Source: Candidatus Zhuqueibacterota bacterium (GTDB taxonomy: Bacteria; Zhuqueibacterota; Zhuqueibacteria; Thermofontimicrobiales; Sulfurfontimicrobiaceae). From it: DNA of 52,534 nt. Shown here one piece after another: positions 1 through 9,993 of the stretch. The stretch spans positions 1 to 52,534 of the forward strand of contig JAFGMA010000160.1 of assembly GCA_016927835.1 (NCBI GenBank), in the 5' to 3' direction. The notes under the pieces are model-generated. The model saw nothing but the letters and a program-made list of their open reading frames with translations, searched no databases and had not been told where the DNA came from. A program made the position numbers and the translations under genes. The first letter of the stretch is position 1, and the number at the start of each line of letters is the position of its first letter.

Positions 1-141
1 CAGCCCGATCCATCTATCAAAACGATGTGTATAATAAATAGGCATTAAATTATTGTCACATCTATTTTTTTTAAATTTCTTTCTATTTATATTTTAATTC
101 AGTAGCTATAATTATTAACAAAGATTCGATAGGATGTACGA

Positions 142-3100
142 ATGAACATTGATGACAAAACACCGACGCAACTCAGCCACGAATGTGAGCGATTAAAACG
201 CCGCGTGGCAGAGCTCGAAGATAAAATCACTTCCCAAAACGGAATGATTGACAACATGCGACAAGAGGTGAACCGCTACAAGCTATTATTAGATGTCACA
301 GATGATTTCATCTTCTTTTACGAATTTGGCACCATAGAATCGCCCGGGCTGTTTCTGGAGGTGAATTCAACCGCCTGCGAACGGCTCCGGTTATTCAAAA
401 GAGGAAATGCGCACACTTTCACCACTGGATATCATGAGCGCCGCTGATAAAACCGATGCTCCGACAGAAACTGAAACGTTGAAGTCGGATAGCAGACTGG
501 TGTTTGAAAAAATGCTGGTTTCCAAAAGTGGCGACATGATCCCGGTGGAAATTCAAGCCAGAAAATTCAACTTTAACGGAAAAGCGGTTGCGTTTTCAAT
601 TGCACGAGATATCGATCAACGGAAGCAGTCAGAGCAGCACCTCAGGCAGAGCGAAGTCCAATTCCGCGCATTCTTCGATAATATAGCAATCGGCGCCGCG
701 TTTACTACCAGTCCGAATAAACCATTCACTGCCAATCGTACCTTATGTAAACTGCTGGGCTATACCAAGGAGGAACTCGAATCCAAGCCCACTTTGGAAT
801 CGGTCAAGCAATTCAGTCATCCCGATGATTATGCTGCCGAAATGAAGCTGTTTGAACGCATGGCTTCCGGAGAAACCACCAGCTACCGCATGGAAAAACG
901 CTATATCAGAAAGAATAGTGAGCAATTCTGGGGCGACATCACGACTTCTTATGTCCGGTATGAAAAAGGTAATCTCGCACTGGCAGTTACCACGTACAGG
1001 ATATCACTGCGAGGAAACAGGCAGAAGCTGAACTTTTAAAAAATCGGGATAGCTTGCTCCGGGCACAGCGCGTGGGAAAATTGGGGAACTGGGACTGGGA
1101 CATTGTGAATGAGATGCTGATCTGGTCAGATGAGGTCTACAGAATCTTCGGGCAGAACCCTGAAACGTTTGAATTGACGTATAACAACATTGTCAGTTTC
1201 ATCCACCCGGATGACCGGGTAGGCAATGCACAAACAGTCCAAAATATCCTGCTACGCGAAACATTCGGAAGCTCGGAATTCTGGATCATATTGCCAGACG
1301 GCAGCGTCAAAAATATCCAGCAACACTATGAGGTGACCCGAGACGCGAAGGGGAATGCGATCAGGGCGTTTGGCGTCATGCAGGATGTTACCGAGTTGAA
1401 TAAACTGGCACGCGAAAAGGAATTGTTTGCGCGCCTGCTGAATAATGTTCCCGACTATATCTATTTCAAGGATAAGGATAGCAAATTCATTCGGCTTAAT
1501 CCGAAGGCAGCCGAAGCATTGGGTACCACACCCGACGAGGGTCTGGGAAAATCGGATGCGGATTTTTTCCCTGATATCGCAGAGAAGGCCCGCGAGCAAG
1601 AGCTGAAAATCATTCAAACGGGCGTTCCCCAGGTGGATGATCCGATCGAAATTTCTTTCGCCGATGGTACGAAACACTGGGTTTCGGTTACCAAAGTGCC
1701 GTTTAAAAATCAAAAAGGGGAAATCGAGGGGATCATCGGCATATCGCGAGATATTTGCCGGGAAAAGCAGGCTGAGCAAGCAGTGCGAGAGAGCGAAACA
1801 TTGCTCCGCACAATCATCGATTCCAGCCCCAACTGCATTTTCGTGAAGGATTATAATGGGCGCTATTTGCTGGTTAATAAAGCAATCGCAGCTCTTTACG
1901 GCACGAGCTCTGAAGAAATGCTTGGCAAAACCGATCTCGATTTTGCAAAGCAGCTCCGCCTAAAACCAACAGAAGCACAAAAATTTCTGGAAGATGACCG
2001 CACCGCAATCGAACACAAAAAAAGCGTGTTTGTCAAAGAAGAATCTTTTTCGCTTCCGGATGGTGCAACACGCTGGTTCCAGACCGCCAAAATTCATTTA
2101 TCAGTAGGTCGTTACCAAAATTGTATACTCGGGAATTCAGTCGAAATTTCCGAAAGGAAAATAGCCGAAATTGAATTGAAGAATAAAACCGCCGAATTGG
2201 ATGAATTATTTCGGGCACTGCCCAATGCACTCGTATATGCGGATACGGAACGACGCATTAAAAAAGTGAATCCGGCGTTTGAAAAAATATTTGGCTATAC
2301 CGAATCTGAAGTATTGGGACGACATACGAGTATGTTATACACTTCGAATGATAGTTATATCGAACAAGGCAACATCCGTTATAATATTTCTGCACGGGAT
2401 TTGTATACACCGTACGAGATTGAGTATCGGCGCAAAAATGGTGACATTTTCCCCAGTGAATCCGTTGGCACGCCGGTGTTGAATGCGCAGGGAGAATTAA
2501 CCGGATTCATTGGCTTGGTACAGGACATCAGCGAGCGAAAGCTGGCTGAAGACGCATTGAAGCGCAGCGAAAAAGAAACCAAATTGATGCTTCATAGCAT
2601 GCTCAATGCGTTTGTTCTGTTTGAATCCGTTTTCGATCAAAATGGCAATTTTACCGATTGTCGCTTTTTATATGTCAATGACTGCTTCGAGAAAATTCTC
2701 GGCGTCAAAAACCAGGAAGTGAAAGGAAAAACCATTCACGAGATTTATCCTGAAACCGAGCCCAAATGGATCGAGCGCTACGGCGAAGTCGCGTTAACCG
2801 GCAAAAGCCAGACTTTTGATTTGTATCATGGTCCCACTCAAAACTTTTTCATTGCAATGTGTATCGCCCACATGAGACGCCTGAGAAAATTTGTGTCATT
2901 TTTGAGGACATCACCGAACGCAAGCGCGCTGAACAGGCTTTGCGGGAAAGTGAAGGGAAGTACCGAACCGTGGTCGATAATTCGATTGAAGGCATTTTCG
3001 TGCTGCAGGGAGAGCGATGTGTCTATGCCAATACTGCCCTGAAGCGTATTTCTGGCTACGATGACGACGAAATCGCGGCACTTCATTTTATTGATGCGGT

Positions 3101-4693
3101 TCACGAGGCAGATCGCGATCTGGTGATTAAAAATAATCGACGAAGGATCGAAGGAGAACTTTTTCCTGCCTATGAATTCAGATTCCTGAGGAAAGATGGT
3201 GACATCCGCTGGCTATCGATCAATGCTGCCAAAATCACCTGGAAAAACCAACCCGCCGTTTTATGCTTTGTCGATGATATCACACTCAGCAAAAAAGCAC
3301 GCCAGGCAGCCAAAGAATACGAAGAACGATTCCGGCAATTTTTCGAGACGAATGCGGAATACAGCTACATGATTTCGACAGACGGAGCCATAATGAACAT
3401 CAATCGAAGCACTCTCAAAGCCCTGGGCTACAAAAAGGAGGAACTTATCGGCAAGCCGTTGCTGGAAACGATTTATGCGCCTGGATCTCGCGGAAGAGCC
3501 AGGCGCCTGTTCCTGCAATGGCATGAAACGGGTAAAATCAGAAATGAGGAAATTGTAATAATCACCAGAAAAGGAACCGAGCGCACAGTCATTTTAAATA
3601 TCGACGCAATCAGAGACATCGACGGAAATATTATGCATTCAATTTCGATACAAAATGATATCACCGAACGCAAAGAAACAGAGAATGAAATTCGCCGCGT
3701 AACCGCTCATTTCCAAAATATTTTCAATTCCTCCCCCTCCGGCATCTTCACCGTTGATGCCAGAGGGCACATCACCAGTTGGAGTCCTGCTTGCAGGGAA
3801 ATATTTGGCTGGTCTGCTGAAGAAGTCATGGGCAAATTCAATCCCACCGTCCCTCCGTACGAAACTGATTTTTATTTCAAATCGCTTCATAAAAAGCAAA
3901 CGAATCTGGACGTTAAAGCCCTGCGAAAAGATGGCTCTCCTGTGGATGTCTTGCTGTCAAGTACGCCCCAATATGATGCGCACGGAAACTTCGCCGGCGC
4001 CCTGGGCGTGATGACTGATATCACTGAGCAGAAAAAAGCCGAAAAAAGATTGGCTCAATCGCTGCATGAAAAGGAAATCCTATTGAAGGAAATACATCAT
4101 CGTGTGAAAAACAACTTGCAGGTGATCGCCAGCTTGTTGAATTTGCAATCCTCCAAGATCAAAGATAAAAAAATCCTCGAATTATACCAACAGAGCAAAA
4201 GCCGAATTTATATGATCGCAGCGGTGCATGAAAAATTATATCGAACAGAGAATTTTGCGAGTATTAATTTTCAGGATTATTTGAAAGATGTTTTGAATAA
4301 AGTATACAGAACGTCGGGCATTCAGAATCGTGTAAGTCTCAACCTGGAGGCAAAAAATGTCATCCTCAGCATCAACGACGCGATTCCGGTGGGATTGATC
4401 ATCAATGGACTTTTTACGAATTCCATCAAATATGCCTTCCCTGAAGAAAGGCAGAGGGTATCATTGACATCCATTTCGATCTCCTCGACGACGAAACGTA
4501 TCGCTTGACGTACCGGGATAATGGCGTCGGGATTCCCGACAATGTCGACTTCGAAAGAACGAGTACTCTCGGATTGAATTTGGTGAGGATGCTGGCACAA
4601 CAAATCGATGGAACAGCTACTTATGAGCGGGGTGACTGGACGACGTTCAGAATCGCATTCAAAGGTTATGATTCGTCGAAGATAGCGCCTTGA
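142..4693 (+). pseudogene. Multi-PAS sensor histidine kinase (HisKA_2 type), broken by four frameshifts
   Basis: Read through its frameshifts this is one cytoplasmic sensor kinase of about 1500 residues: an N-terminal coiled coil, about ten consecutive PAS/PAC units (each ending in a D-I-T/S-E-R-K-like linker), a HisKA_2 dimerisation domain with the phospho-acceptor in EIHHRVKNNLQ, and an HATPase domain with DNGVGIP and a TLGLNLV G-box. No membrane segment or receiver domain is visible. The reading frame changes near 388 (one extra base), 992-994 (one base missing), 2857-2859 (one missing) and 4462-4463 (one missing); no in-frame nonsense codon is needed to explain the breaks. The N-box reads NGLFTN where the family normally has NELxTN, so a conserved Glu is Gly (codon 4407-4409). 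Start ATG 142 follows AGGA. It is either a recent pseudogene or contains assembly errors; the long intact genes elsewhere favour a real pseudogene. Confidence 0.85.
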
Positions 4694-4851
4694 TTCCAGG
4701 TAACGCAAGCGCTTATCGGAGCGCCCCACCTCCCCAGTCAGTTTTTGCGCTGTTACCGTCCCTGGTGGGGAATTAAAATTATTGAAGCGGCAAACCAAAT
4801 TCTCTATAGGTAAAAGTAAAATAGACCTCTGCAAAATAGAACGAAAGCCAG

Positions 4852-4879
4852 TTCATCCTTCGACTCCGCTCAGGATGAA
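4852..4879. repeat. Short palindromic dispersed-type repeat
   Basis: Arms TTCATCCT (4852-4859) and AGGATGAA (4872-4879) flank a 12-base centre containing CGACTCCGCT. This TTCATCCT-TCGACTCCGCTC-AGGATGAA type of element is familiar as an intergenic repeat scattered in many unrelated bacterial genomes (recalled, not searched). The 312 bases between the kinase pseudogene and the permease (4694-5005) hold this repeat and a weaker CCCCACC/GGTGGGG inverted pair at 4724-4770, and no gene. It could help terminate the two convergent units, but there is no T-run directly after the stem. Confidence 0.55.
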
Positions 4880-5005
4880 GCTTCGCTTATTCCATTGATA
4901 ATTATTAAGATTAGAAATTCATGGTGAGCGAATCGGTCCGCCGCTGCGGTCGAAACATGATAAAGTCCGAAAAGTGGCTATTTTGCAGATATCTAGAAAG
5001 AAAAA

Positions 5006-6253
5006 TTATTCGTAACGCAAGGCAACAATCGGATCCATTCGGGATGCTTTCAACGCGGGCCAAAATCCAAACGTGAGCCCTACGCTGGTGCAGAACAGCA
5101 AACCGACTATCGCCCATTCCAGGGGTATTGTGATCGCAAATTCGGTGATGAGACTCATCACATTGCCCAGACCAAATCCCACGGCTACACCAATCGCCCC
5201 CCCTATATTGCACAAAATGATCGCTTCCAACAAAAATTGCATCAAAATACTCTTGCGTTTTGCGCCCAGAGATTTTCTGATTCCAATCTCCCGCGTGCGC
5301 TCGGTAACCGATACGAACATGATATTCATAATTCCGATCCCGGCGACAATCAGCGCCACAATCCCGATGACGAATGCACCAATTTTGATATTTGCGGTCA
5401 CTTCATTGAAGGTTTTTATCTGGCTGTCATTGGTAAAAATCGTGAAATCGTCTTCCTCGAATGGTTTTAGCCCGCGTTCCATCCGCATCACCGAGCGCGT
5501 TTCCTCGATTGCATCTGCCAGCACTTCGGGTGATTTCGCCCGTACCGTGATATTCACCGAGCGTTCCCTGCCCCGATTATCCCACATCCCGTAAATGCGC
5601 TGGAATTTTGAGATCGGGATAATCATATAATTATCGAATCCGCCGCCCAGTGCGGACTTCTTCTCATCGAGCACCCCGATGACTTTGAATTTCCTGCCGT
5701 CAATTTTAATCGTCCGTTGCAGCGGATCGATCCACGGGAAAAGCTTCTCCGCAACCGAATGACCCAACACGACCACACTGGCGCCGAGTTTCAAATCAAG
5801 GTTGGTGAGATTTCTGCCGAGTCGTATGAAATGCGTATTGTTTTCCGAATACTCTGGTGTACCGCCGCAAATCGTCAAGTCCGAATTGGTTGAAATATCG
5901 CGGTATTTTGCAATGTGCCCGAAACTCCATAATTCCGCACCAACCAGATCGACCGTTTTAACTTTTTCGCGGATGGCATTGGCATGTGCCACAGTAGTTG
6001 GTCGTCTTTGCATTATTTTCCGCATTTCTTCCTGACTGATCGGTCCACCGGCAGCCCATTTCTGTACCTGGAATGTCTGAGTGCCCAATACGCTCAGTTC
6101 TTTCTCGATCGTTGTCTGAATAACTGATATTCCGGTCATCACTGCAATGATCGATGCGATACCGGCGATGATTCCTATCAGCGTTAGAAATGAACGCAAC
6201 TTATGCGACATGATGGCTGAAAGCGCCATCCTGAAAGCTTCTGCAACACTCAT
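5006..6253 (-). CDS. ABC transporter permease, MacB/FtsX type (first copy)
   Basis: 415-residue inner-membrane permease of the MacB_PCD plus FtsX architecture: one N-terminal membrane helix (about residues 20-42, after SHKLRSFLT), a periplasmic core of about 230 residues, then three C-terminal helices beginning around residue 285, including the family signature SVTERTREIGIRKSLGA. It ends ...DPIVALRYE, the same ending as the second permease at 7056. Such permeases transmit ATP-driven mechanical force to substrates or an outer-membrane channel. The start ATG is preceded by AAGGAGTCTTCA, a good ribosome binding site. It lies downstream of the adaptor and second permease on the same strand, separated by about 800 bases of repeat and pseudogene. 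No ABC ATPase gene is present in the window, so the ATPase must be supplied from elsewhere. Confidence 0.9.
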   Translation of the reverse strand: MSVAEAFRMALSAIMSHKLRSFLTLIGIIAGIASIIAVMTGISVIQTTIEKELSVLGTQTFQVQKWAAGGPISQEEMRKIMQRRPTTVAHANAIREKVKTVDLVGAELWSFGHIAKYRDISTNSDLTICGGTPEYSENNTHFIRLGRNLTNLDLKLGASVVVLGHSVAEKLFPWIDPLQRTIKIDGRKFKVIGVLDEKKSALGGGFDNYMIIPISKFQRIYGMWDNRGRERSVNITVRAKSPEVLADAIEETRSVMRMERGLKPFEEDDFTIFTNDSQIKTFNEVTANIKIGAFVIGIVALIVAGIGIMNIMFVSVTERTREIGIRKSLGAKRKSILMQFLLEAIILCNIGGAIGVAVGFGLGNVMSLITEFAITIPLEWAIVGLLFCTSVGLTFGFWPALKASRMDPIVALRYE

Positions 6254-6299
6254 TGAAGACTCCTTTAAGGTGATCGAAAGTGACTAAAATGACTAAGTA

Positions 6300-6572
6300 C
6301 CTATCCGAAAACCGCTCTCATAGAATAAAATGATTCAAGGTTTAAACACTTACCCATCCCCTGCCCCCTTCCCTGACAACAGGGAAGGGGAAAAAACGTG
6401 TTCGATCCCCCTTCCCTATTGTTTAGGGAAGGGGCAAGGGGATGGGTAAGAATAAATGCCTCAATATCAATACGATTTGAAATAAATCTAATGATGGAAT
6501 TTCGTTAAATTTATGCGCAGGTGGAAATAATTTACCGGCTCTTATTGATTCCGAAATAGGTTTTCGGATAGG
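6300..6572. repeat. MITE-like palindromic element with 14-bp terminal inverted repeats
   Basis: A perfect 14-base inverted pair, CCTATCCGAAAACC at 6300-6313 and GGTTTTCGGATAGG at 6559-6572, bounds 273 bases. Inside is a second inverted pair, 6349-6374 against 6425-6450 (24 of 26 bases match), whose arms each take part in a perfect ten-base hairpin (CCCCTTCCCT 6365-6374 with 6381-6390; 6408-6417 with 6425-6434). Thus CCCCTTCCCT occurs four times in alternating orientation. No transposase ORF and no clear target duplication are visible. It sits between the two permease genes. I read it as a non-autonomous mobile or dispersed repeat; it could also act as an RNA structure. Confidence 0.6.
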
Positions 6573-6583
6573 CTCCAAAGTGT

Positions 6584-6942
6584 TTAAAGTGAAAGGGAAT
6601 TTCCGATGGAGATGAAGAGCGCGAGTAATTCGCTGCATTCATTATATATTTCCTTCATCGATTCCCACTTTAGCCAGTTTACTTCGGCAATGATCTCTAA
6701 CCAGTATTGTGTTTGCTGGCTTCGCTTTCGCATATTCGAATCTTGCTTCGGAAATCGGGTTTGCTGCGCGACCGATTCGCTTCCCGGTAATTTGCACCTA
6801 TAGAACTGCCGGCTTTCGTCAGTTGATTCCGAATCACCCGTGCTTCCGTAGTATTCGGCAAATTAGTTGACAATCCAATAATCGACACCGCAAATTTCCG
6901 GGTTCGCTTCTCAAGCGCCTTCGCAAATTCTTTATTCTCCAT
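6584..6942 (-). pseudogene. Four-helix-bundle protein (23S rRNA intervening-sequence family), frameshifted
   Basis: Residues 1-75 match the four-helix-bundle family often called 23S rRNA IVP: FAVSIIGLSTNLPNTTEARV, then GSSIGANYREANRS and the start of the ICESEAS motif. After ICESEAS the frame shifts by a missing base near the AAACAC at about 6711, giving a premature stop at 6697. In the other frame the expected continuation TQYWLEIIAEVNWLKWESM runs on to a stop at 6584-6586. The gene is therefore a full-length family member of about 118 residues with one deletion. It sits alone between the repeat element and the second permease, in the permease strand. Function of the family is not established; these genes commonly travel in accessory or repeat-rich spacers. 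Confidence 0.8.
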
Positions 6943-7008
6943 TACAATATCCTCCGCAAATTTTCAACTCCTGTTCTATTATACCGACTCAGCCGATCCA
7001 ATCCCAGG

Positions 7009-7054
7009 CACTTTAGCTCACTTTAGTCACTTTAACTTACTTTAGCGCACTTTC
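7009..7054. repeat. Five copies of CACTTTA-type motif at about 10-bp spacing
   Basis: CACTTTAG at 7009, CACTTTAG at 7019, CACTTTAA at 7028, TACTTTAG at 7038 and CACTTTC at 7048 repeat with spacings of 10, 9, 10 and 10 bases, about one helical turn. The array directly abuts the stop codon of the second permease (7056). A related AAAGTGACTAAAATGACTAAG stretch lies on the other side of the pseudogene and repeat region at 6277-6297. It may be a simple-sequence expansion or a multimeric protein-binding site. Confidence 0.6.
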
Positions 7055-7055
7055 T

Positions 7056-8291
7056 TCACTCATACCTCAACGCCACAATCGGATCGAGTCTGGATGCCCG
7101 AAACGCGGGAATGACGCCCGACAGCACACCCACAAGCAGGGAGATTGCCAGGGCAAACATGGCAATGGGAATTGAAACTGACGCTGGCAGCAAAAACTTA
7201 TCAATCAGCGCTGCGATACCAAACGAAATCATCAAACCGATAAATCCGCCAGTCAGGCAAATTGCGGATGATTCGAAGAGAAATTGGGTTAAAATGACCC
7301 GCCGTCGCGCGCCGATCGCCTTGCGAATGCCAATTTCCCGCGTCCGCTCGGTCACAGAAACGAACATGATATTCATCACCCCAATCCCGCCGACGAACAG
7401 CGAAATACCGGTTATCACCAATCCAATGATCACCACCACACCCATGACATTGTTATAAGCATTCATCAACGTATCCATGGTATTGATGGAAAAATCATCC
7501 TGTTCGGTTGGTTTGAGTTTCCTGATTTTCCGCATCTCACCGATAAGCTCGTACCTGAAGTCTTCGATTGATTCCTGAGAGGGCGCTTTCACCGCGATAC
7601 TGAATTGACGATTCGTGCTGCCAAACGCCTTGATAAACGTGCTGACGGGAATGAAAATCTGCCGGTCAAAGTTGGGTCCGCCAAAAAAACTGGCGCTCCC
7701 CTGTTTTTCCATCACACCCACGACCTGGAAATGATAGCGCCCGATCTTCATTTTTTTATTTATCGGATCGATATTCTTAAACAGTTGTTCCTTAATTTCC
7801 GCGCCGATCACGCAGCGAAATTTTTTATACTGCACATCGATTGGTGTCAGGAAACGACCGAATTCCGGCATTGCACTGGTGACGACGATTTGCTCCTCGG
7901 TTGTCCCGATGACGGGCACTTCCTCCAGTACATTCGAATGATATTTGACATTTTTCCGCGTACCGGTTGTGGGATTGATCGCACGGGCGCTTTTCAGCCG
8001 CTGTTCGAGTTTCTCCCCCTGCTTGAAAGTCACATTCGAACGGTTACGAAACTCGAAAAAATTCCCGGTGATGATCCAGGGCATTCTGGAAACATAGAGC
8101 ACATCGGAACCGATAGAAGAAATGCTTTCTTTGAAGCTATTTTCCAGCCCATTCGCCACGGTCATCGTAGTCACCACGGCTAAAATCCCGATGATGATAC
8201 CCAGCGTTGTGAGGATGCCCCTGGTTTTGTTGGCTTTAATGGCTGAAAAAGCGATTTTCAACGACTCAATTTTTTCATAGATTCTTCGCAT
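7056..8291 (-). CDS. ABC transporter permease, MacB/FtsX type (second copy)
   Basis: 411 residues from ATG 8291; a TTG start at 8303 would add four residues and lies 2 bases after the adaptor stop. Architecture as in the first copy: N-terminal helix after NKTRGILTTLGIIIGI, a periplasmic MacB core, then three C-terminal helices with SVTERTREIGIRKAIGA at the first loop, ending DPIVALRYE. The two permeases are clear paralogues and probably pair as a heterodimer, an arrangement known for MacB-like efflux systems whose ATPase is a separate polypeptide. It follows the adaptor gene so closely that the two must be co-transcribed. Substrate is unknown; MacAB-type systems export macrolides, peptides or lipoprotein-like cargo, and here nothing in the sequence discriminates. 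Confidence 0.9.
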   Translation of the reverse strand: MRRIYEKIESLKIAFSAIKANKTRGILTTLGIIIGILAVVTTMTVANGLENSFKESISSIGSDVLYVSRMPWIITGNFFEFRNRSNVTFKQGEKLEQRLKSARAINPTTGTRKNVKYHSNVLEEVPVIGTTEEQIVVTSAMPEFGRFLTPIDVQYKKFRCVIGAEIKEQLFKNIDPINKKMKIGRYHFQVVGVMEKQGSASFFGGPNFDRQIFIPVSTFIKAFGSTNRQFSIAVKAPSQESIEDFRYELIGEMRKIRKLKPTEQDDFSINTMDTLMNAYNNVMGVVVIIGLVITGISLFVGGIGVMNIMFVSVTERTREIGIRKAIGARRRVILTQFLFESSAICLTGGFIGLMISFGIAALIDKFLLPASVSIPIAMFALAISLLVGVLSGVIPAFRASRLDPIVALRYE

Positions 8292-8305
8292 ATTCGGAGC
8301 CAATT

Positions 8306-9580
8306 TTATTTTTGTGTATCATTTTTTTTCACAGTCACCTGCGAGTTATTTTTCAGCGTTTGACTGATGGCGCGATAGCTACCCGTGACAATCTCATCGC
8401 CTTCGGATAAGCCTTCAACAATTTCAATGTGCGTTTCGCTCTGAATCCCGGTTTTCACCTGTTTCGCCTTTACAACGTCATCCGTGACAAGAAAAACGAC
8501 CTGCACGAATCCGTCTTTATCAGGAACGAATTTATCTTCTTTAGATGCCGTATCAGCAAGCGCGGTCCCATTGCCAGGTTTCGGCGCTTCCGGTTTCAAC
8601 TGCTCCGGGGTTCGCGCAGTGACGCTTTGAATGGGCACACCCAGCGCGTTTTCACGGATTTCAGTCACGACATCGCTGCTGGCGGTCATGCCGGGTCTCA
8701 AGTCTTTGCCCGGCTCCAGAACGGAAATTTTTACCTCGAATTCAGTTTTCTGGTCCGCAGTGCCGCTGCCGGTGATGGTTGCACTGCTGGCAATTTCGCT
8801 CACCACGCCTTTGAATGTCTTATCGGGCAGGGCATCCACTTCAATGGTAGCACTATCGCCCACAGCCACTGAAACCACATCATTCTCATCCACATTCACC
8901 AACGCCTCCATTCCAGCGAGATTGGAGACAATCATGATCACATCTTCCTGGAATTGGGAACCGAGGGCAATTTCGCCCACTTCTTTGTTGAGTTCGCTGA
9001 TCGTGCCCGACATCGGCGCATAGATGGTGGTTTTCGAGAGATCGTCCCGGGCTTGCTTGAGTACGGCTTTTGCCTGCTCCACCTGGTCGAGTGCGGATTT
9101 ATAGCGCGCCTTTTCCACCTGGGCAGTAGCGTAATTCTGGTCTAGAGCCGCCTGCGATTCCAGGCTTTTCTCGAATAATTCCCTGGTTCGAAGATAATCC
9201 TTTTCCGCCTTGCGCATATTTTCATTCGCCAGCATTGCGTTCGATTCCACCGAGCTCAAATTGGCTTGTGCACTCTCCATCGCAGCCTGAATCCGCTCGC
9301 GATCCAGTTGCACCAGCAGGTCGCCTTTATTGACCCAGTCGCCTTCTTTCACATTCAGCAGCGTGATTTTTGCCGGGACATCAGCGCTGATTTTCACCTG
9401 GGTTTTGGGTTGAATGCGCCCGGTTGCGGTGACCGTTTCGACGATTTTTTGCGGTTCAACTTTCGCAGTTTCCACCGGAATCGCTCCGTCACCATTCTTT
9501 TTGATTGAAATCACCACTGCAACAATTGCGAGAACGAGAATGACGACGCCCACTCCGATAATCCACTTTTTCTTTGACAT
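8306..9580 (-). CDS. Periplasmic adaptor subunit, MacA/HlyD family
   Basis: 424 residues anchored by one N-terminal membrane helix (about 6-27). The lipoyl domain is split: first half around VKEGDWVNKGDLLVQLD (about 76-92), second half around YAPMSGTISELNKEVGE (about 188-204). Between them lies a helical hairpin rich in Glu, Ala, Gln and Lys, as in MacA-like adaptors that contact a TolC-type channel. A beta-barrel domain follows, and the C-terminus has an extra Pro/Lys-rich insertion (LKPEAPKPGNG) before the membrane-proximal domain. It is the first gene of the leftward permease operon. No TolC-like gene is present nearby. No strong ribosome binding site precedes the ATG. Confidence 0.92.
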   Translation of the reverse strand: MSKKKWIIGVGVVILVLAIVAVVISIKKNGDGAIPVETAKVEPQKIVETVTATGRIQPKTQVKISADVPAKITLLNVKEGDWVNKGDLLVQLDRERIQAAMESAQANLSSVESNAMLANENMRKAEKDYLRTRELFEKSLESQAALDQNYATAQVEKARYKSALDQVEQAKAVLKQARDDLSKTTIYAPMSGTISELNKEVGEIALGSQFQEDVIMIVSNLAGMEALVNVDENDVVSVAVGDSATIEVDALPDKTFKGVVSEIASSATITGSGTADQKTEFEVKISVLEPGKDLRPGMTASSDVVTEIRENALGVPIQSVTARTPEQLKPEAPKPGNGTALADTASKEDKFVPDKDGFVQVVFLVTDDVVKAKQVKTGIQSETHIEIVEGLSEGDEIVTGSYRAISQTLKNNSQVTVKKNDTQK

Positions 9581-9993
9581 TGCGTTAATCGCCCCATATT
9601 TGGTTCTGAGTGTTATGATCTGATAAGTTGGGATTGATACAAATTCGTGAGATTATTTAAACAGGCTTAATTACGTTTTTTAAGGGGCGAATGTTACATT
9701 TGGGGGAGAATTTGTACATCGCAAAAGGTAATAAGTTTATTTCAGATTTCGACTGAATTGTTAAAATCCTGAAAGGCATTTTAGCTGCAATTCTATATGA
9801 TTTAAACTACGCTCAAATATTCGCTTGACATTATCAATTTTGCTGAATATATTTCTGGCAGCCGCTGAGCGATATAAAGCTATTGATTTGGCAACATTAC
9901 CCTGTACCATTCAGGAAAATTTTGAAATGTGCGTCTCTGAAAAAGAATTATCCCGAATGATTTCTTCACTAAAATCTACACGTACCACGATAG
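9581..9993. other. Intergenic region upstream of the adaptor operon
   Basis: Divergent spacer of about 410 bases that must contain the promoter for the leftward adaptor-permease operon. An ORF of 93 codons at 9825-10106 on the plus strand starts with TTG, has no ribosome binding site and matches nothing I recognise. Its last third overlaps the coding frame of the next pseudogene in another frame, so I do not call it a gene. Confidence 0.4.

Noticed and set aside
142-4693. Programmed ribosomal frameshifting as the reason for the kinase frame changes.
   Set aside because: Four changes at non-slippery sites, in both directions, with no conserved stimulatory motif; pseudogene or assembly error is simpler.
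4724-4770. CCCCACC/GGTGGGG pair as terminator of the kinase gene.
   Set aside because: The pair is separated by more than 30 bases and lacks a T-run.
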